Shown here: in pieces, positions 1 through 10,171 of the stretch
Layout of the letters: each line of letters begins with the position of its first letter
How positions within the stretch are numbered: the first letter of the stretch is position 1
Origin: Hyaloscypha bicolor E
Lineage: Eukaryota > Ascomycota > Leotiomycetes > Helotiales > Hyaloscyphaceae
Assembly (NCBI RefSeq): GCF_002865645.1
Contig: NW_020194519.1
Coordinates: 366,378-430,377 of the forward strand
DNA length: 64,000 bases
Direction of reading: 5' to 3'
Position numbers and translations under genes: made by a program
Notes under the pieces: model-generated
What the model was told of the DNA's origin: nothing
The model's input: only the letters and a program-made list of their open reading frames with translations
The model's database searches: none

Positions 1-737
1 ATTAATATTATAAAGATAAATTTTTAGAAATATCTAAATATTAAGCTATATTAGTATATTTTATATAGTATTTCTAATAAAAACCTATAGAATTTATTTA
101 AGAATAATTTTAAAGATTTTAATAATATAATTTTTAATTAATATAATTATATTAAACTATAAATTCTTCGAAAATACCTTTAGGATAATAATATTTATAT
201 TAAATAGAACTATATATATCTTATTATAATATAGTTTTTATTTAATATTATTTAAGAAGAAATAATATATATTTAATATAAAATTAATATTATTAAAAAT
301 AGTTTAATTAGAATAGATTTTCTAAATAAACCTATTATATTAGTTTATTTTATACTAGGAAGAATTAAATAAATGAGAATTAAGTATTTTTAGTTAATTA
401 TTTAATTAAATTAAAACTATTTATTATTTTTATTATTTTTATTATTATTAGATTTATTAAATCCGAAACTCCTTTAATTAATACTTATTATTATTATAAA
501 AAAAACTTATTAGAAAAGTAATAAAGATATATTTTAAAATATAAAAGTATAATAGAACTAATAATAGTTTTAATTATAATTTTTCTTTAATATTTATTAA
601 TATATAAATCTTTTAGAAAAAATACTAATAAAAGCTTTTTCTATTATATTAAAGAAACTAATATAAGACTACTTTTATAATAATTGGCTTTCTTAATATA
701 TATTATAGCATAATTAGTATATTAAAAAATAATTAAG

Positions 738-793
738 GTAATTAATTATATTTAATTAAATTAAGTAAATAATTAATTATAATTTAATTATTA
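738..793. repeat. AT-rich direct repeat, copy 1
   Basis: About 55 bp starting GTAATTAATTATATTTAATT recur in the same orientation at 1,223-1,278 with only a few differences. The sequence is itself nearly palindromic, and an inverted relative follows at about 809-866. It could be the end of a small transposon, but no target-site duplication is clear. Confidence 0.6.
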
Positions 794-1222
794 ACTTTTA
801 AAAAAAATTAATTATTAGAAAAATTATAATTAAATATAATTAATTATTTCTAATTATTATGTAAAACCCATATAAAAGTTATATAAGTAATAAATTCTGT
901 TCTTTTTCTTTAAATAATATATTACTAAAGTATAAAGAGAGTAAAGGTTAATTAATTTCTAAAGACAAGAGAAGGAGAGTAAGGTAATATATATGTGAAT
1001 TATTTGCTCTGTATATCACATGACCGTACCCACGTGACTAGAGAAGTCAAAACCCCTACTATAGTACTTATTTAACAAGATAAGTAAAGCGAGTAAAGGC
1101 GGGATACTAGCTATTAAGCCTATAATAGTAAGGCAATATCTAAATTAGGGTAAAATACGCTTTACTTTTGTGCTATAACGCTTATATTATCTTTGTAGTC
1201 ACGTGTAATAACACGTGACCCA

Positions 1223-1278
1223 GTAATTAATTATATTTAATTAAATTAAGCAAATAATTAATTATAATTTGATTACTA
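1223..1278. repeat. AT-rich direct repeat, copy 2
   Basis: Second copy of the repeat at 738-793, directly after a CACGTGACC motif. The distance between copies is 485 bp. Confidence 0.6.
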
Positions 1279-1380
1279 TAATTCTGACTTAATTTAATTT
1301 AATTACCGGCTAATAATTGTAATTAATTAAATTATTTAATATACTAAGTATAATAAGTCATATTTTATTAAAATTACTTT

Positions 1381-1720
1381 ATTTTAATAGTTTTAATATT
1401 TTAGTTATATAATAAAAACTAGTATCTTTTATATATAACTTATAAGAATTATATAAGAAAACTGGATTTTTTATAGTTTTAGATAATAGTTCCTCTTTTA
1501 TATTTAATTAATTAAGCTTTTATATACTATATATTATTTATACTTTATTATTTATACTTTATTATTTATACTTTATTATTTATACTTTATTATTTATACT
1601 TTATTATTTATACTTTATTATTTATATCTTTAATCTTATTATTTTATTATTAAGTTATATTTTATATTCTAATATATTTTATATAGGTTTTTTGTTTTAC
1701 TATAGTTTTTTTCTTATATT
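1381..1720 (+). repeat. LTR-like repeat related to the 58.3 kb element start
   Basis: The sequence runs parallel to 58,330-58,600, sharing the block around 'atatataact tat' and then 'taattaattaagctttta' followed by a run of 'tatacttta'. The same block is present inverted at about 50,560-50,830. Three copies mark it as the terminal or LTR-like part of a dispersed element. Here it stands alone, as a solo LTR or fragment. Confidence 0.6.
1537..1620. repeat. 14-bp tandem repeat, 6 copies
   Basis: Six perfect, uninterrupted copies of TTTATACTTTATTA. It lies inside the LTR-like block at 1,381-1,720, where the related copies at 50.6 and 58.5 kb have only one to two units, so the array expanded after this copy was inserted. 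Confidence 0.95.
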
Positions 1721-2089
1721 ATTCTTTTATATTTTAAGAATAATAATAATTATAAATATATAATATTTAAGAAATATTTATATAATAAGGGTTTTTTTCT
1801 TTTATTTCATAATTATTATTATATATTCTATTTTCTAGATATATTAGTACTAGTTTAAGAAGTTATATAAAACTTTAATTTATATATATAATTAGTCTTT
1901 TTAATATATTAATTCTTAGAATTCCTTATTTTTAATTATTTATATTAAGAGTTTTAAGATTATTACTTTTACTTATTTAACTTTCTATTCTCTTTTCTTT
2001 TATTTATATATTTAATATTTATATATAGTTCGAAATTCATATAATAATTAAATTAGTTAGAAATATAGTAAATAAGTATATAAAACGTG

Positions 2090-2181
2090 AATTTAAAATA
2101 TAGGAGGCAAATATATTATAATTTTAAAATATAAGAAATAAATATATTATATTTTTAAAATATAATAAATAAAAATACTAC
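2090..2181. repeat. Approx. 30-bp tandem repeat, 3 copies
   Basis: Three imperfect units of about 30-31 bp, each a 'ttaaaatata..' run followed by 'aaatatattat' or close to it, starting at about 2,090, 2,121 and 2,151. AT-rich minisatellite at the edge of the AT block. Confidence 0.75.
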
Positions 2182-2290
2182 ATTTTCCAAAGAAAAATAG
2201 GAAATTAATATACTATATCTTTAGTATAAAGTTAATTATATAGAATAATACTTGGCTATTGCATTCGAGGCTTTTATAGAAGAATCGAGA

Positions 2291-2957
2291 TATAATATTA
2301 ATAAGATTTGAAGGTTTGGCAAAATTATTTTATTGCAAATATTTAATTTGTACGATTCTAAGGCTAAATTGGTTCCTTAGCAATGGACTTGGGGAATGCC
2401 GAGCGCTAAGCCAAAAAAGGATTCTGCCATCGACACCCCTAATCGACACCGGGGGGGGAGGCGGGGTCGTTTTAATCTTTCCCAAAACGCCTAACCAGTT
2501 AGAAAAAGGAATCCGGATGTGGTTAGTGCCTTCCTCGGTTTCCTCTCTAACTCAGCCGCCCCATGAAACGAAACGAAATCGCTGCATCGCATTCTGATTT
2601 TGCCCCTGTTACCACCTCTTATCGTTGAGCGTCCACATCATACCTCGTCGAGAGCAGGACGCGGAGTCTGACTTGACGATTCTGCATCGGGTCGGTGGCG
2701 ATCATTGAATATTAGTTCAGCAGGTTCCTTGCACCATACTTCGAGGCGGCTTGCAACCGTCTTGTACCTTTGCTATTCTTGTCGGCATTCTGTATCACGA
2801 TTGGCTCCTTCATTTTTTGCGCCCAGGATTTGATGATCGTACCGCCCTTGTCCCAGTCGTTAATCGAACGAGGCAATCCTGTTTCGTGCCAGCTGGGGCG
2901 CCTACATTATCTACCGCACGACATCTTCTATGCACGCAGCTCAGCCTTTTCGAACCA
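2291..2957. other. Transition to gene-bearing sequence; no gene seen
   Basis: Base composition returns to normal here. I see no protein family in any frame; the short open frames lack recognisable motifs. It directly precedes the HET fragment and probably contains its old upstream region. Confidence 0.5.
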
Positions 2958-3239
2958 ATGTATAAAGAACTTCCAAACCACAGATCCATTCGACTCTTAG
3001 ATATTGCCCCTGGGCAGGCTACAGATCCCGTGAGGGCCAATCTCCTGATTCTGGATGACTTATACGAGGGTGCAGAATTTGAGGCCCTGTCTTACGTTTG
3101 GGGGACACAAGATGACCCCGTAGACATTATTTGCAACAAGGAGGCTGTTTCTGTGACGAAAAACCTGAACAGCGCTCTTCGACGACTTCGTTATGCTGAT
3201 AAGTCGCGGAGAGTCTGGATCGACGCACTTTGCATATAA
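2958..3239 (+). pseudogene. HET-domain gene, N-terminal fragment
   Basis: The frame starts at the ATG at 2,958 (residues MYKELPNHRSIRLLDIAPG), which is the usual beginning of HET proteins. An open frame extends further upstream without an ATG and without family motifs. Residues 28-42 read LYEGAEFEALSYVWG, the first signature of the HET domain. NLNSALRRLR and then WIDALCI follow, after which a TAA stops the frame. Only about 93 residues are left; a HET domain alone is about 150 residues and full proteins are 500-800. The next expected residues (Asn-Gln and the following helix) are not found in any frame after 3,240. Instead a 67-bp sequence begins that recurs at 5,521. In this family the domain acts in the cytoplasm and triggers cell death on contact with incompatible non-self; this fragment can hardly do so. 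Confidence 0.82.
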
Positions 3240-3306
3240 GTCAATTGATACCGAACGAAACACCTCGGAAACTTGAGATTTTGACCTCTGTTTTCTGAGG
3301 GGTTTC
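3240..3306 (+). repeat. 67-bp dispersed repeat, copy 1
   Basis: Begins GTCAAT at the point where the HET frame breaks and ends with the block CTGTTTTCTGAGGGGTTTC. About 80% identical, without gaps, to 5,521-5,587; the last 24 bases (gacct onward) are identical. The conserved part can form a CCTC/GAGG hairpin. It may be the end of a mobile sequence that truncated the HET gene. Confidence 0.75.
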
Positions 3307-3543
3307 GTTTTTGTAGTAAGGACCCTCCTTAGCCACCAACATCTGTCAGAAGCCACAATCGCTGAGGGGCCCAATGTCACGAATACAATATCAGGGGTCT
3401 GGAAAACATGGTTGTATTGCCTCTGCACAGCTCCCAAGAGCTCTGGAGTATTTAACCTAGCATGCACGTATGAGTCATCAATATCACGTGCCGAAAACAC
3501 GTGTGGTTACGTAAGCATAAGAGCTGGCGAGCCGTATCACCCA

Positions 3544-3910
3544 TAATCGTTCGGCGTTTCCCACCTACAATTCGCCTAGCACGCCTTGTAGGTGAGGGAT
3601 AGCGATACGCAACGAACAGCGATACGCAAATCGCACCAAAATTTGTATGGGCAAATGGGGCAGATTTGCACCACAATAACGCCTTAATCTTTTAGACTTA
3701 AAATTTACTAAGCTAAAGGGCCTACACCTTGGGATCAATTCCCAATACTTAGACACTATTTTATTACGTTGCGTTGTGAGAATTCAAAGGGAGAAAAGGA
3801 GAGATTCCCACCAAAATCTCAGATTTGCGTATCGCTGTTCGTTGCGTATCGCTATCCCTCACCTACAAGGCGTACTAAGCGAGTTGGAGGTGAGAACCAC
3901 CGAACGATTA
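3544..3910. mobile_element. 363-bp MITE with ~87-bp TIRs and TA duplication
   Basis: The element proper is 3,546-3,908. It begins ATCGTTCGG and ends CCGAACGAT, flanked by TA on both sides (3,544-3,545 and 3,909-3,910). The inverted repeats reach inward for about 87 bp and are nearly identical in their inner part (GATACGCAACGAACAGCGAT and its complement). It has no coding capacity. A TA duplication is the hallmark of the Tc1/mariner superfamily, so it is most likely a non-autonomous member of that group. It is not RIP-mutated. Confidence 0.88.
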
Positions 3911-4250
3911 CTACGTACACCGCGGTGTGGTGAAGGACTTAGACCGTAATAATTAAGATAACACGTGACCCATGCTGGGTAATTGTTTCTGCTATTAAAT
4001 CTTTAAGGAAATAGCTCTTTTGATTTTCGTGAAATTGTAATCCGCTTTATAATATTATATAAAGTAAGAAACTAAGAATTTTGCGTGTATTACCTGACTT
4101 TTCAGTCTTGGTAGATATAATTTTAAATAGTAGATTTCGGGTTTAAAACGAGGAAATGTGGCGCAGTTGGTTGTTGCTTAACCTATCTGAATGCTAACTT
4201 CTCATGTGGGCAAAAAAAGTTCCCTTAATTGGGTGCAATAATCGTAACAT
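3911..4250. other. Intergenic; no gene seen
   Basis: Contains a CACGTGACC motif near 3,963 and no recognisable coding sequence. Confidence 0.5.
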
Positions 4251-4326
4251 GGGCTCCTTCATAACCCTTGCACAACCTCCTCATTGTCGGAGTAAATCAG
4301 AAGGGTGACATTTATTTTTTTAATCT
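4251..4326 (+). repeat. Dispersed ~75-bp repeat, copy 1
   Basis: GGGCTCCTTCATAACCCTTG, then 'cacaac', 'gagtaaatcagaagg' and 'gacattt'. It closely matches 5,109-5,184, with a weaker copy at 4,956-5,012. All three have the same orientation. The segment before copies 1 and 3 also shares 'tgggcaaaaa', so the repeat unit may be longer. Confidence 0.8.
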
Positions 4327-4559
4327 TCGCGTATGTTTTTTCCCTATGCACTCGCTTAATTTTAGTGGCTCGTACGCTGAAACGGCTCCCTAAACTCAAG
4401 TGAGTCTCACGAAAAGCCCCCTGGACTTCCCAGCTTTGCACCGCCGCATCATCGCGAGTTCAAGTCAGAATTACACTCGGGCTGGACCGCTGGAAAGGCG
4501 CAACTGAGAATTATAATTGCGCAATTAAAATTATTTTGTGCGACAAGTTTATTTTAGAC

Positions 4560-4837
4560 TAACGAGCCCAATCTCACTAGTCTGTGCGTACAGGGCATTT
4601 TTCAGGCAGATTCAGGCATCGCGAATTCGCTTATAGGCTTGCCAAAACCAAAGTCTACGAAATCACTTAATGATTATAAGACGATAACAAATAATTACGA
4701 CTTGATGTCTGGCGCCTGAAAAGTAAAGTAACTAAAGTATGATTTCATTAATTAATTCTTAAGAATTTAAAGGTTTGAAATTTTGAAATATTACTAAAAT
4801 GCCCTGAACGCACAGACTAGTGAGACTGGGCTCGTAA
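4560..4837. mobile_element. 272-bp MITE, TAA duplication (family copy 1)
   Basis: The element is 4,563-4,834. It begins CGAGCCCAATCTCACTAGTC and ends with the inverse, and is flanked by TAA on both sides (4,560-4,562 and 4,835-4,837). The TIRs extend about 40 bp to 'cagggcattt'. The 3-bp TAA duplication is typical of PIF/Harbinger-type elements; that assignment is inference because no transposase is present. A second copy lies at 21,071-21,332. Confidence 0.9.
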
Positions 4838-4955
4838 AGTAGGAAGTACGCTGGAAAGCCTATAGTTATTCACTAAAGAAAAGCGCTGGAAATAAGCGAA
4901 ATTAAGCGAATCTGATCTTTCGGCAAAAAAATGTCAAAACTTTCGCAAAAGCTAT

Positions 4956-5012
4956 GGCTCCCTCGTAACCCTTGCGCAATTAATATTCATGCCTGGAGCA
5001 AATCAGACGCAG
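4956..5012 (+). repeat. Dispersed ~75-bp repeat, copy 2 (diverged)
   Basis: GGCTCCCTCGTAACCCTTGC, then 'ggagcaaatcaga'. Weaker relative of the copies at 4,251 and 5,109. Confidence 0.65.
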
Positions 5013-5108
5013 ACAGACCCCATTTCATATCATTGGGCTGCGTTCTTTGCTGGGCAAAAAGGTAAAAAAATCGCAAAACAAAAAAATGGTTACGGTGTTA
5101 TAACACCC

Positions 5109-5184
5109 GGGCTCCCTCATAACCCTTGCACAACTATTCCTCATCGCCAGAGCAAATCAGAAGGATGACATTTTTTTTTTAAAT
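5109..5184 (+). repeat. Dispersed ~75-bp repeat, copy 3
   Basis: GGGCTCCCTCATAACCCTTG, then 'cacaac', 'gagcaaatcagaagg' and 'atgacattt'. Near-identical to the copy at 4,251-4,326. Confidence 0.8.
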
Positions 5185-5520
5185 CACTGGGGGTGAGTAT
5201 GTTTTCATACCCGGGGTATTATTTTTGTGTTGGGCCACACATACCCCTGTGCCACCGGTCCCGGCCTTGTTGACGCATATTTTCTTATTTTGATTTATAA
5301 AGGTATGTCGGTGTCTTCTCCTTTGTCCCTTCCTTCTTTGGTTTGCTGTTCTCTCTTTGAGGAAGACGGAAGGAGGTGTTGCGGAGGCGGTGATACTTCT
5401 TGTTGTTTTTGGAAAATGGGTGCTTGTCGCTCCTCGCTTGTTCTACTCGCCCGATCCGAGGATCTGCCGGGCACGCGACTCGTTGGCCTCGCTCATCAGG
5501 ACGATGCAGTTTGTCTGTAT

Positions 5521-5587
5521 GTCAATCGATACCAAAGGAAATGCTACAGGAACCTGAGGTTTGGACCTCTGTTTTCTGAGGGGTTTC
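5521..5587 (+). repeat. 67-bp dispersed repeat, copy 2
   Basis: Second copy of the sequence at 3,240-3,306 in the same orientation. Similarity also reaches about 25 bp to the left (pattern gac-gca-tttg on the HET side), so this copy may be the remains of a second HET-derived piece rather than a mobile end. Confidence 0.7.
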
Positions 5588-5966
5588 TCTTTTTGTGAGA
5601 GGTCAAGTCTGGTGCAAATGCCGAGAACTTGGGCTTAGATTAAACTATAAAGAAATACGTAAAGAACTAAAATACATGCGTAGTCTGCTTGTAAATAAAC
5701 AGGCTGCTTAAGCATAACGCTAGTAGTGGCCTGGTAACCACCCCCTTCGGCTAGTGCACTCGTATGTCACGTGTAGTGGGGGAATCCCCCGATGCACATG
5801 ACTTCCAAAGAACGGTTCACTACGGCCATGCCGTAGCCTCATGGGTTCTAACCCTCACAGTTAGGAAGAATAGAACTTCAGAACTTCTAATCTGCGTGCT
5901 CCAATGATTACATTAATAAGGGGGGCGGAGGAGGGGTCGAGGGGTCTCTCTAGTATTAAATTAAGG

Positions 5967-5988
5967 AAGAGAGAGAGAGAGAGAGAGC
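5967..5988. repeat. AG microsatellite
   Basis: Run of about eleven AG dinucleotides. Confidence 0.9.
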
Positions 5989-6463
5989 AAAACGGAAAAT
6001 GAAAGAGAAGGAAAAGGGGGAGGGTCTAAGGAGAGGGAGAAATATTAATTGCGGTAGTTCCACAGGTGTAAAAGGTATCTCTTGGGCCCTTAGGAAGTGG
6101 TTTCTTACCTATAAGGCTCTAGGAGGTAACATATTACCTAAAAAGCCCTTGGGGATATCTGTTATGTATGTGGGACTACTGTAACTAATGTTATAATCGT
6201 TGGTCCGAGCGAGAAATCATAAAATAGGGTACTTGGTCGTTTTTTATATGTATTAAATTGACCCTATTTCATGAAACTGACCTACTTATCTGCTTCAAGA
6301 AGTCCGCGTTCGATTTGATTATTAATTCCGGGAAATACGGGCCAGGGGAGTAATTTCATGCAATACGCCAAATCGAACAGCGCCTTATTTTCGTATACTC
6401 AAGCTACATGATATACTATTTTCTACTATATAATAGAGTATAGCACCCGATCAATAATTACTC

Positions 6464-8790
6464 CTACTTCTCTTTCGCCCCAGTATACAAATTCCCTGTC
6501 ACAGGCTTTTCAACCTCAAAACTAGTAAAACAACAATCACCTACGTCATTCTCCCCGCCTACTATGCCCTATATTACCGGTTTCAAATGCGCCATCGAGT
6601 CCTCACTCGGTCGATGACAAGCAGCACTAATCGTAGCGCTACAACTCCCTACCAAAGGAATCCTATCATCGAACCTTCGAAATCCGTTCGCGATCGCACT
6701 AAGCAAACCTACGCTTCCTAAAACTAGCACCTAGAAGAGAGCGAGGCACGAATAGCCAATAGTCGAGATTGAACTTTCTTTCTCGAGGTAACTATTTGGG
6801 TGGTAGATATTTACGAGAGCGAGGAACATCGTTTGAGACATCAGCTAGTGCAGGCCGCCGGACATGAGCATAAGTGGCTAGTTATACATTTTAGCTTGGA
6901 AAGTACTTTTATCCCTTCTTAAGATAACTGTGTGGACTTACTATGGCATATGTATAACGTAGCTGCAGATAATACTTCGATCTCTGTCGTCCCTCGGGGG
7001 CAGTGACGCGCAACGGTTTGCGGAAACGCGCGAAGTGACTCTATTCCTGGGCACCTAGCATGTAGGAAAAGAGCCTGTCATATAGTAAGTAGAGCAAAGA
7101 GAGGACGCCTTGGGGGAGGTTGGCAAAAAGGATAGTGCGGATGATACTTATAGGGGCGATGCCGACGAGTGTATAGGTGCTCATAGTGCCGAAACTAAGA
7201 TTCCAGATAGTCTTGATGTTGTTAATAAAGAGGTTTAATGCCCCAAGGCCAAGAAAGAAGATCCCAACTCCGATAAACCCTACACATCTGGGTTTATTAG
7301 ATATAATTAAGGAGGTAGAATACAGTAGCTCTGGCCCTTACAGAAGGTTGCACGTCAGCTATCTTTTGACACTTGTAGCTCGAAAACTAAAAATGCCATA
7401 CCGGCATCCATGGTCTCGCAGCCCGCAGCGCCCACACTCCACCTCGGAAACCCCTTCTAGTACTAAGGCAAATACCTCAGGTAGTGGGATCCGGATCTTA
7501 TAGAAAAGAGGCAATTGTATCACCGATTGTGACAAGAGTCGGTTTGTTCAATTTCTAAATAGCTAGAATCACTGGAAAGGTAACGGTCAGCTCTTCAATT
7601 AGCAATGCCAAGGCTCTAATTCTATACTAGGAATTTGACCTCAGACCTACTATTGCCATATATATCGTGGTGGGATACTAATAAGTTGAGAGGAAAATAC
7701 GTACTTATATATGCTTTAGTGACGTTAACACCGATCACCACGAGTATGATAAGAAGACTAAAGCTTAGCTAGCATTTTTCTTCGACCTCTTCAACTATAT
7801 AGTAGCTGATGCGATAGCCACCGATAGTCCAATCTGAAGCTGCGGCTTTGGAAACGGATAGGGTACAGAGTAGGGAATTCCCATTTGTATCAAAGTTCCA
7901 GTCACCGCCACATATCTAGAAGTAAGGATTTCCGTACTCACTATATACCCTGGTTGAATTAAGTACTGAGTTATTGAAGGTGTTTGTATCGCTTGTTACT
8001 AGTAGGACATTGCGAACTTTACTTACAAAATTGACGCCGTACGCGGTCATGTAGTCTGTGGAAGTATAGTTTACGAGCCTATCGTTCACTGCCGCTTCGT
8101 GCAAGGTATCAAGGACGCTAGAATCGGCCAACTCGGCTGACCCGTTGTTATACACGTTATAATTAGATAAAGATCCGAGGAAGTCTTGAACTACGAGGAT
8201 GATATAATAGTTATTTGCGGAAATGGTAGAGAAGACGGCAGTGTTATACCTGATCGACATTAGCACGCTAGCTCGATGAAACAATAACTAAAACGAGATA
8301 GGACAACGAGCAAAAATGACACACATTAGATGTAAAGGCACTAAGCTTAATCCAAGGATCGCTTATATAAATATTCTAACCTAGGATATTGCTCGAAGGT
8401 TGTAGATACTAGGTATTCCTATATCTAGCTAGCTATACTTTACGTGTGCCTTATCTACCTCCTTTCGAGTTAGGCTACTTATGACTTGTATTATATCTAA
8501 GACTTGTTAGGCTATTCTCTATTATAAACAATTCCTTAGTAGTTAAGTGTAGAGTGTACAATTACTAGCGCTAAGCAGCAAGGTACTTATAATATTAATT
8601 CCTAAATAAATCTATAAAATTATCCTTGCAACTTCCTAGCAGCTTCTAATGTATAGATATAATAACCTATTAATTACTTGATAGTTTCTTACAGCCTACA
8701 CAGTTAGCCCGACGTTTAATAGACAGACTGCTATTGTAGTAGCCGAGCACATTGCCACTCCAACTTTTCAACCAGAGAAGCCATGCTATG
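6464..8790 (-). pseudogene. DUF6536-type polytopic membrane protein, RIP-damaged
   Basis: Reading the minus strand from about 8,780, the family's landmarks appear in order. First comes GVAMCSATTIAVCLLNVGLT (first membrane segment), then INIISTLLLSASN, TRKEVDKAHVKYS-stop-LDIGIPS, YNTAVFSTISANNYY (near 8,250), SDWTIGGY, FSLLIILVVIGVNVTKAY and ANLPQGVLSLLYLLYDRLFS. FARFRKPLRVTAP and IPLVGSCSATISAACHRPSE follow, and the frame ends ...YTGAKEK-stop at 6,464. Many TAG or TAA codons sit where Trp or Gln is conserved (for example 8,429-8,431, TAG for the Trp before LDIG), as G-to-A and C-to-T RIP would produce, and there are frame changes. The family is fungal and multi-spanning, with unknown function. 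The 5' end is approximate and I found no start codon. The assignment rests on my memory of the family consensus. Confidence 0.75.
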
Positions 8791-10171
8791 GTTGTTTCTA
8801 GCTATCGTTAACTGATTCCCGAATCTCCGGTTTGATAATTGAATACCTGTTTGTTAAACAATTATTAAGCTATAAGAGAGGAGCTAAAGAGACAGATAAT
8901 TGCCAACTAGAACTGTTATTAATGTACTATAAAAATGCATGGAATATACTACTTATTCCTCTAGTTTATAACTCTCGTTGCTTGAAAGAGTCCTTGGCCT
9001 ATCTAGTCTACTAGATAGAGATTCGAGGTTGCCGTAATCTAAAGTGTCTTCGTACTTGTAACGAGGTAGATTTAGACTAAGGTCGCCATTATCTCTTGTA
9101 AGAGAAGTCTACGAGTAGGGTAAGTATTACTGCCGTGCCATAATTGAAAAAGCTTATTTCCAGCGATAACATATGAGTTAAAAACGCCTCGATTGCACTA
9201 AAGGAGGGGAGGTAGGCGCAAAGGTGATCAACGATGGTGGGACGGAGAAGAAAAGTAAGACATGGGAGCATGTTGAGGCTTAAAACGCGGGATAGGGTTC
9301 ATGCTAATTCTGGACCGTAGAAATAGTAGATGAAGAGAGCGGATCCTATTAGTTCATATTAATGCTAAAGTTCCCAGGTCTGAAACCTTGGAGCGGCTGA
9401 GCGAACGCCAATATTGAAATCCTGCATTACAAACCATACGTACTCCGTTCCCATTGGTCCTTATTGTCATGGACCAATGTGAACTGTATGTCTCAAGTCT
9501 AGACTCGTAGACACCACACCTGAATTCATGCAGCCACGGCCTCTGCCGTCTCCTATTGACCAATTATGGAGCGGTTCCAGGCATGGTTTCATGTTCTAGA
9601 CTTTGGTTTTTTCATCTGGGCGCCGATCTCTTCCACGGGAGAGAATTGCCAGCACTCACCAGGGAAGCACCTGAAAACTTTATAAGATTTAAGAAAATCT
9701 ACTTAGTCTATTGGGTTACGATTAGCTATAAGAGATCAATCAAAGGCATACTTTATTATTCTACTTAGTAATATGATCTGAGATCTAGCTACTCGTGCTA
9801 CTACAGTGCTGCGAGACACCTGAAACCCTGCCATGTGTAGGTTGCCAGGGTATGGAATGTTGGGGGCTGAAATTGCGGGGTAGCATAGCATCAGATTGTT
9901 TACCTCGTACGAAGGATGATCTTATTTTGAACGAATCTCGTTCTTGCTCAGAGGTGAGCGGAACTGTGTTATTAGCAGGCCGGGCTGAGTTGATATAAGG
10001 AGATGCGAAGATCAGAAAAGTCTCGGGACGATGGGCAGGCAATGAATCTTAAGCCGGTGAGGAGATTGGGGTCATGTTCCCGCAGCTCATCTGAAATCTC
10101 AAACTTGCTGGATTAAAATGGGCCTATGGCTAACAGCAAGTCATAGCCCACCTGCTACGGCTACACATATC
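8791..10171. other. Intergenic; no gene recognised
   Basis: Several short open frames on both strands (for example 9,089-9,271 and 9,354-9,563 on minus, 9,556-9,768 on plus) have no family motif and no convincing splice structure. It includes the downstream region of the kinase-TPR gene. Confidence 0.45.

Larger units (their letters stand above)
1..2290. other. RIP-degraded AT-rich repeat block
   Basis: This stretch is almost entirely A and T, with TpA everywhere and stop codons in every frame, so no gene can be called. It is the same kind of sequence as the transposon remains after 22 kb. A less degraded patch at about 1,010-1,225 keeps several CACGTGA motifs, which also occur at the ends of the TIR element at 35,240-37,673, so it may be the remains of a related DNA transposon. 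The part at about 1,381-1,720 is recognisably the same sequence as 58,330-58,600. The other internal repeats are listed separately. Confidence 0.8.
4838..6463. other. Repeat-bearing intergenic region; no gene recognised
   Basis: Holds the dispersed repeats listed separately and an AG microsatellite. An open frame at 5,227-5,598 and another at 5,357-5,557 show no family motif, and their 3' parts lie in the 67-bp repeat. A palindromic, C/G-run-rich stretch with a CACGTG lies at about 5,735-5,810. I cannot assign a gene here. Confidence 0.5.

Noticed and set aside
4155..4460. Possible tRNA or tRNA-derived SINE (A-box-like TGGCGCAGTTGG at about 4,158 and a B-box-like stretch near 4,448)
   Set aside because: The boxes are nearly 300 bp apart and no cloverleaf can be formed.
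5227..5598. 123-codon open frame as a gene
   Set aside because: No family motif, unlikely amino-acid composition, and the 3' third is the 67-bp repeat.
7177..7503. Plus-strand open frame of 108 codons
   Set aside because: It lies antisense to the DUF6536 pseudogene and is explained as its shadow.
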